Shown here in pieces: positions 5,096 to 8,498 of a DNA stretch of 8,498 nt (position 1 is the first letter of the stretch; each line of letters begins with the position of its first letter). Made by a program: the position numbers and the translations under genes. The DNA lies in NCBI GenBank assembly GCA_023415545.1, contig JAEZKJ010000006.1, positions 1 to 8,498 of the forward strand. Direction: 5' to 3'. The notes below the pieces were generated by a model, which worked only from the letters and a program-made list of their open reading frames with translations, made no database searches and was not told the DNA's origin. Source of the stretch: Bacteroidota bacterium. GTDB lineage: Bacteria; Bacteroidota; Bacteroidia; Bacteroidales; Bacteroidaceae.

Positions 5096-6898
5096 TTACT
5101 CGTACATTTTATCTATCTCTTTAGAATAATTATTATAAAGAACGTTCCTCTTAATTTTTAAAGTATTTGTCAATTCACCTTTATCCATGCTCAATGGGTT
5201 TGGTAAAAGAGTAAAACGTTTAATCTTCTCATAACTTGCAAACTCTTTCTGAAGAGTCTCAATTCTTTGTGTAAAAAGATCAATTATTTCCTGCTTCTCT
5301 AAAAGTTCAGCAATCGACGAGTATTGAATATTATTACTCTTTGCATACTCCTCAACAAGTTTATATTCAGGAACAATTAAAGCAGAGACAAATTTTCGTT
5401 GGTCAGCAATAACTGCTATTTGATCCACATATCTATCAACAACAATTTTTGATTCAATAGCTTGAGGAGCAATATATTTACCGTTCGATGTCTTGAACAG
5501 GTCTTTGATTCTCTCCTTTAAATATAATTTGCCATCTTTGAAGTAACCGGCATCACCAGTTTTAAACCATCCATCTTCAGTGAAAACCTCTTTTGTAGCC
5601 TCTTCTTTTTTATAATATCCTTTTGTAATTGTCTCGCCCTTTAATAGGATTTCATCATTATCTCCTATCTTCACTTGGACATTAGGCAATACAATACCTA
5701 CAGAACCGATTTCATAATTATCTATCCATTGGCATGAAACAGTAGCAGTAGATTCAGTAAGGCCATATCCGGCAACCATATTAATACCTACAGAGTGAAC
5801 AAACTCTTCAACAGCAGGAGGAATAGCAGCGCCAGCTGTAGGGAAGAAGAAACCTCTATCAATACCAATAGTTTTTTTCAAAAGTGAATAAACACTTTTC
5901 TCATACAATTTATACTTTAAACTTAAAAGAAGAGGAGCATTTTTACCTAGTCTCTTATAATCTAAATTATATCTCTTTCCTGTCTTGATAGCATCAAGCA
6001 TTATCACTTTTGCTATACCCTTAGTCGAATTAATCTTTTCCTGTACTCCAGCATAAACTTTTTCCCAAAATCTAGGAACGCTACACATTAGATTAGGACG
6101 TATCTCACGTATTGTCTTCTGAATATCAGCAGGTTTTAGATTAATACACATCTCACAACCTCTAGAGATACAGTAATAAGTCCAAGCTTTTTCGAATACA
6201 TGAGTAAATGGTAAAAAGTTCATCACTATTTCATTTCCTGTCATTCCTTTTAGTCTATCTGTATGAGCAGGGATTACTGAAGCGTAGCATGAATGATGAA
6301 GCATTACTCCTTTGGGTTCTCCTGTTGTACCTGAAGTATAAAGAATATTCGCTAAATCTTCATTTGATGAATCAGCTATTCTTTTATTAACTTCATCTTC
6401 AAACTTTAACTCACTACCATATGAAAGGAATTCATCAAAGTATATTGAGGAAGTATCGTCACTATTTTTTATAACCGAAGCATCGAAAATTATTAACTTC
6501 TTAAGAGTTTTACTCCTCTTCAACACTTCGTATGCTATATTATACTGATACTGTTCGCCTACAAAGACATATTCTAACGTAGCATCATCAACAATGTACT
6601 CAACTTGCGCCTCTGAACTTGTTGCATATAGAGGAACAGTAACAATCCTATCACTGAAAGCACCGAAGTCCACATATAGGCATTCTGGCTTATTTTGTGA
6701 AAAGACACCTATGTTTTCTTGTTCTTTTACTCCGAAGTAAATCAACGAATTGGCTACTTTTCGAACTGTATCGGCAAAGTGATTCCATGTTACTGGAACC
6801 CAAGTCTCAGTACTATAATCACGATATCTAAGTGCCACACGCTCACCATATTTTTCGGACTGCTTATAAATAAGATCAGAAAATAGTGTATTTTTCAT
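5096..6898 (-). CDS. Long-chain fatty-acid--CoA ligase (AMP-binding, FadD/ACSL type)
   Basis: A 600-residue adenylate-forming enzyme that would activate fatty acids to acyl-CoA through an acyl-AMP, probably at the inner face of the membrane. The P-loop-like AMP-binding motif is YTSGTTGEPKG (187-197). The aromatic motif YGLTES (378-383), the ribose-binding TGDAGYF (447-453) and the hinge and fatty-acyl signature KERIKDLFKTSNGKYIAP (461-478) all follow in order. The C-terminal lid has GELTNTLKIKR (574-584), whose K581 is the likely catalytic lysine. Length and insertions fit the long-chain group found in Bacteroidota (about 600 residues) better than acetyl-CoA synthetases. Chain-length preference cannot be read. 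In an organism of this type it would feed phospholipid or exogenous fatty-acid use, since no beta-oxidation genes are nearby. The ATG at 6898 lies 25 bases after a -7 element, and the gene ends in its own terminator. Confidence 0.95.
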   Translation of the reverse strand: MKNTLFSDLIYKQSEKYGERVALRYRDYSTETWVPVTWNHFADTVRKVANSLIYFGVKEQENIGVFSQNKPECLYVDFGAFSDRIVTVPLYATSSEAQVEYIVDDATLEYVFVGEQYQYNIAYEVLKRSKTLKKLIIFDASVIKNSDDTSSIYFDEFLSYGSELKFEDEVNKRIADSSNEDLANILYTSGTTGEPKGVMLHHSCYASVIPAHTDRLKGMTGNEIVMNFLPFTHVFEKAWTYYCISRGCEMCINLKPADIQKTIREIRPNLMCSVPRFWEKVYAGVQEKINSTKGIAKVIMLDAIKTGKRYNLDYKRLGKNAPLLLSLKYKLYEKSVYSLLKKTIGIDRGFFFPTAGAAIPPAVEEFVHSVGINMVAGYGLTESTATVSCQWIDNYEIGSVGIVLPNVQVKIGDNDEILLKGETITKGYYKKEEATKEVFTEDGWFKTGDAGYFKDGKLYLKERIKDLFKTSNGKYIAPQAIESKIVVDRYVDQIAVIADQRKFVSALIVPEYKLVEEYAKSNNIQYSSIAELLEKQEIIDLFTQRIETLQKEFASYEKIKRFTLLPNPLSMDKGELTNTLKIKRNVLYNNYSKEIDKMYE

Positions 6899-6922
6899 TA
6901 CAAATCAATTTAAATTCAGCAG

Positions 6923-6930
6923 CAAAGTTA
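6923..6930 (-). promoter_or_regulatory. -7 promoter element of the fatty-acid CoA ligase gene
   Basis: On the minus strand TAACTTTG (6930-6923), followed by C, fits TAnnTTTG. No TTG lies 17-23 bases upstream, so the -33 part is weak. The predicted start near 6916 gives a leader of about 18 bases before the ATG at 6898. The rest of the divergent 202-base gap (6899-7100) is A/T-rich; apart from this and the deacylase element I see nothing in it. Confidence 0.45.
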
Positions 6931-7072
6931 TTGTTTAATTTGGAATTACACATAACATTACGCTATTAATTTTACCAACATATCAAAGAGTTATGAGCAT
7001 GAAAAAGGATAGGTAGTTGCATTATTAACTTAATTATTAATATTATAATAACTCACTTTTTTACTATTGTTG

Positions 7073-7080
7073 TATCTTTG
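7073..7080 (+). promoter_or_regulatory. -7 promoter element of the M20 deacylase gene
   Basis: TATCTTTG followed by CA is an exact TAnnTTTG match, 20 bases before the ATG at 7101, so the leader would be only about 13 bases. No TTG lies at the usual -33 distance. No arginine-repressor box that I would trust is visible in the A/T-rich sequence upstream. Confidence 0.5.
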
Positions 7081-7100
7081 CATTACAAAAATTAATAGAT

Positions 7101-8165
7101 ATGGTCGACGTTGAATATTACTTATCTGAAGCAATAACTTTGCTTAGTTCATTAATTAGAATTCCTTCTATAAGTCGGGAAGAAGATAAAGCAGCCGACT
7201 TTTTGCAAACATATATTGAGGAGACAGGAATACTTACAGGAAGATCAGGAAATAATGTATGGTGTATAGCTCCTGATTTCGATTTAAACAAACCTACCAT
7301 ACTTTTAAACTCGCATATTGATACCGTAAAGCCTGTTAATGGTTGGAGAAAACATCCTTACACTCCAAAAATGGAAAATGGGAAACTTTATGGGCTAGGT
7401 AGTAATGATGCAGGAGCAAGTCTGGTGACACTTTTCCAAGTTTATAGATATCTTTCTCAAAAAAGACAAAGTTATAACCTTATTTTCCTAGCCTCATGTG
7501 AAGAAGAAGTATCGGGGAAGAATGGCATAGAAAATGTTATCAATCAACTTCCACCTATATCTCTTGGCGTTGTTGGTGAACCAACTCAAATGCAACCGGC
7601 TATCGCTGAAAAAGGGTTAATGGTACTTGATGTCGTTTCAAAAGGTAAAGCAGGGCATGCGGCCCGTGAAGAAGGAATTAACGCGATATATCTAGCAATG
7701 GAAGACATAAATTGGTTTAAACAGTACAAATTCCCTAAAAGTTCACCTTTACTTGGAGATGTTAAGATGAGTGTTACTCAGATTAGTGCAGGAAGTCAAC
7801 ATAATGTGATTCCCGACACTTGTAACTTTGTTGTTGATATACGTACTAATGAGAATTATACTAATGAAGAGTTGTTCGAGCAAATTAAATCGAACATTAA
7901 GAGCGAAGCTACAGCACGTTCTTTCCGTCTTAACTCTTCAAAGATAGATGTTAATCATCCTTTCGTGAAAAGATGTGTTGAATTAGGTTTAACACCTTTC
8001 GGCTCACCTACTCTGTCGGACCAAGCTTTAATGAAATTCCCATCTATTAAAATAGGTCCGGGAAAATCTTCTCGTTCACATACTGCCGACGAGTATATTA
8101 TGATAAATGAAATTGAAGAAGCAATAAAGATTTACATAGATATCCTCGACGGATTAAAGATCTAA
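7101..8165 (+). CDS. argE: M20-family deacylase, ArgE type (probable N-acylcitrulline/N-acetylornithine deacylase)
   Basis: A 354-residue two-zinc M20 amidohydrolase. Visible active-site residues: H72 and D74 in LLNSHIDTVKP, bridging D103 in GLGSNDAGASL, the general base and metal ligand in SCEEEVSG (E135 and E136), E160 in VVGEPTQ, and H327 in SRSHTADEY. The inserted dimerisation domain starts near KGKAGHAARE, with H186 as the histidine donated across the dimer. In Bacteroidetes such as B. fragilis, arginine synthesis runs through succinylated intermediates, with a carbamoyltransferase acting before deacylation. The short ArgE-type enzyme of that group removes the acyl group from N-succinyl- or N-acetyl-citrulline. 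This protein resembles that form, but the acyl group and amine cannot be fixed from sequence alone. Other arg genes are not in the window. A DapE- or peptidase-type role is the main alternative. Confidence 0.82.
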   Translation: MVDVEYYLSEAITLLSSLIRIPSISREEDKAADFLQTYIEETGILTGRSGNNVWCIAPDFDLNKPTILLNSHIDTVKPVNGWRKHPYTPKMENGKLYGLGSNDAGASLVTLFQVYRYLSQKRQSYNLIFLASCEEEVSGKNGIENVINQLPPISLGVVGEPTQMQPAIAEKGLMVLDVVSKGKAGHAAREEGINAIYLAMEDINWFKQYKFPKSSPLLGDVKMSVTQISAGSQHNVIPDTCNFVVDIRTNENYTNEELFEQIKSNIKSEATARSFRLNSSKIDVNHPFVKRCVELGLTPFGSPTLSDQALMKFPSIKIGPGKSSRSHTADEYIMINEIEEAIKIYIDILDGLKI

Positions 8166-8170
8166 GTTTA

Positions 8171-8196
8171 GGTTGGGCAGATTTATCTGTCCAACC
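8171..8196. terminator. Shared hairpin between convergent deacylase and EnvC genes
   Basis: GGTTGGGCAGA (8171-8181) pairs with TCTGTCCAACC (8186-8196) around a TTTA loop. This is 11 bp with one G-U wobble when read on plus, and one A-C mismatch when read on minus. It starts 5 bases after the deacylase stop codon. The complement of the loop contains the EnvC stop codon (8185-8183). There is no T-run after it on either strand, so it may act as an mRNA-stabilising or weak bidirectional terminator. Confidence 0.6.
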
Positions 8197-8498
8197 AAGA
8201 TTCCGGATTTAATTTTGAAGTCTCTTTCCTTAACTGGAAATGAAGAATTGTATTTCCAGAAGAATCAGTACCTATATTACCTATTACATCACGAGTTCCT
8301 ATTTTTTTCCCTTTTGTAACAGATACCGAGGACAAATTACAATATACCGATATATATTGTCCATGTCGAACAAGCACGTTACTAAGTCCATTATATTGGA
8401 ATACCGCCGACACCTCGCCATCAAAAATAGCTCTAGCTTTAGCCCCTTTCTGTCCCTTAATATCTATACCTTTATTGTCAAGAACAACATTTTTAAGG
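8183..8498 (-). CDS. EnvC-type murein hydrolase activator, C-terminal LytM domain, partial
   Basis: The last 104 residues of a gene that continues off the right edge. The fold pattern is that of the M23/LytM domain: NKGIDIKGQKGAKARAIFDG, then SAVFQYNGLSNVLVRHGQYI, SVYCNLSSVSVTKGKKIGTR and a final NTILHFQLRKE ending in NPESWLDR. The zinc ligands of active M23 peptidases are mostly missing. The first His is Asn in NKGID, the His of the YxHL-like stretch is Asn in YCNL, and the HxH pair is I-L-H. Loss of these ligands is typical of EnvC-like proteins, which do not cut peptidoglycan themselves but activate N-acetylmuramoyl-L-alanine amidases at the septum. The N-terminal coiled coil expected for EnvC is outside the window, so the full architecture cannot be confirmed. 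Confidence 0.85.
   Translation of the reverse strand, partial: LKNVVLDNKGIDIKGQKGAKARAIFDGEVSAVFQYNGLSNVLVRHGQYISVYCNLSSVSVTKGKKIGTRDVIGNIGTDSSGNTILHFQLRKETSKLNPESWLDR

Noticed and set aside
6208..6390. 60-codon open frame on plus inside the fatty-acid CoA ligase gene
   Set aside because: It is antisense to conserved ligase sequence around the AMP-binding motif and has no promoter or protein signature.
7118..7300. 60-codon open frame on minus inside the deacylase gene
   Set aside because: It is antisense to the N-terminus of the M20 enzyme, with no supporting signals.
8339..8360. Inverted repeat ACAATATA / TATATTGT with a 6-base loop
   Set aside because: It lies inside EnvC coding sequence (GQYISVYC) and is purely A/T-driven; probably chance.
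1..8498. Mobile element, defence system, CRISPR array or biosynthetic cluster
   Set aside because: I found no transposase, integrase, long terminal inverted repeats, spaced repeat array or cluster of accessory genes; composition is even and the genes are housekeeping types.

Overview
The window looks like ordinary chromosome from an AT-rich member of the Bacteroidota, most likely a Bacteroidales. Three things point there. First, TAnnTTTG, the -7 element of the Bacteroidota housekeeping sigma factor, lies upstream of six of the genes. Second, the starts lack clear Shine-Dalgarno sequences. Third, several proteins are of Bacteroidota type: release factor 2 with the SPY motif, the VanZ-like protein, and the ArgE-like M20 deacylase. 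All nine stop codons that can be seen are TAA.

Layout from left to right. At 1-457 (minus) is the 5' part of a ComEA-like helix-hairpin-helix membrane protein whose reading frame is broken right at its start. It sits directly behind an NSS-family Na+-coupled amino-acid transporter (457-1821, minus). A small VanZ-like membrane protein (1919-2308, plus) diverges from the transporter and converges on an ECF sigma factor (2378-2884, minus). Then come, all on minus, a CYTH-family triphosphatase-like protein (3072-3548), a 43-residue single-span membrane protein (3613-3744), peptide chain release factor 2 (prfB, 3817-4932) and a long-chain fatty-acid CoA ligase (5096-6898). Diverging from the ligase is an M20 deacylase (7101-8165, plus), probably the arginine-pathway ArgE-type enzyme that acts on an N-acylated citrulline. 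It converges on the C-terminal end of an EnvC-type degenerate LytM protein (8183-8498, minus, continuing off the window).

Expression looks mostly monocistronic. Promoter-like sites sit before the transporter, sigma factor, small membrane protein, prfB, ligase and deacylase. Hairpin terminators follow the ligase and the small membrane protein, and a hairpin lies between the convergent deacylase and EnvC genes. The genes cover unrelated housekeeping roles (uptake, translation termination, fatty-acid activation, arginine synthesis, cell separation) and do not form one pathway.

I see no mobile element, CRISPR array, defence cassette or RNA gene, and nothing that amounts to a new multi-gene system. 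The points most worth checking are the broken start of the helix-hairpin-helix gene, the small membrane protein with its own promoter and terminator, the terminator just before the CYTH gene, and a 22-base-spaced direct repeat upstream of the sigma gene.
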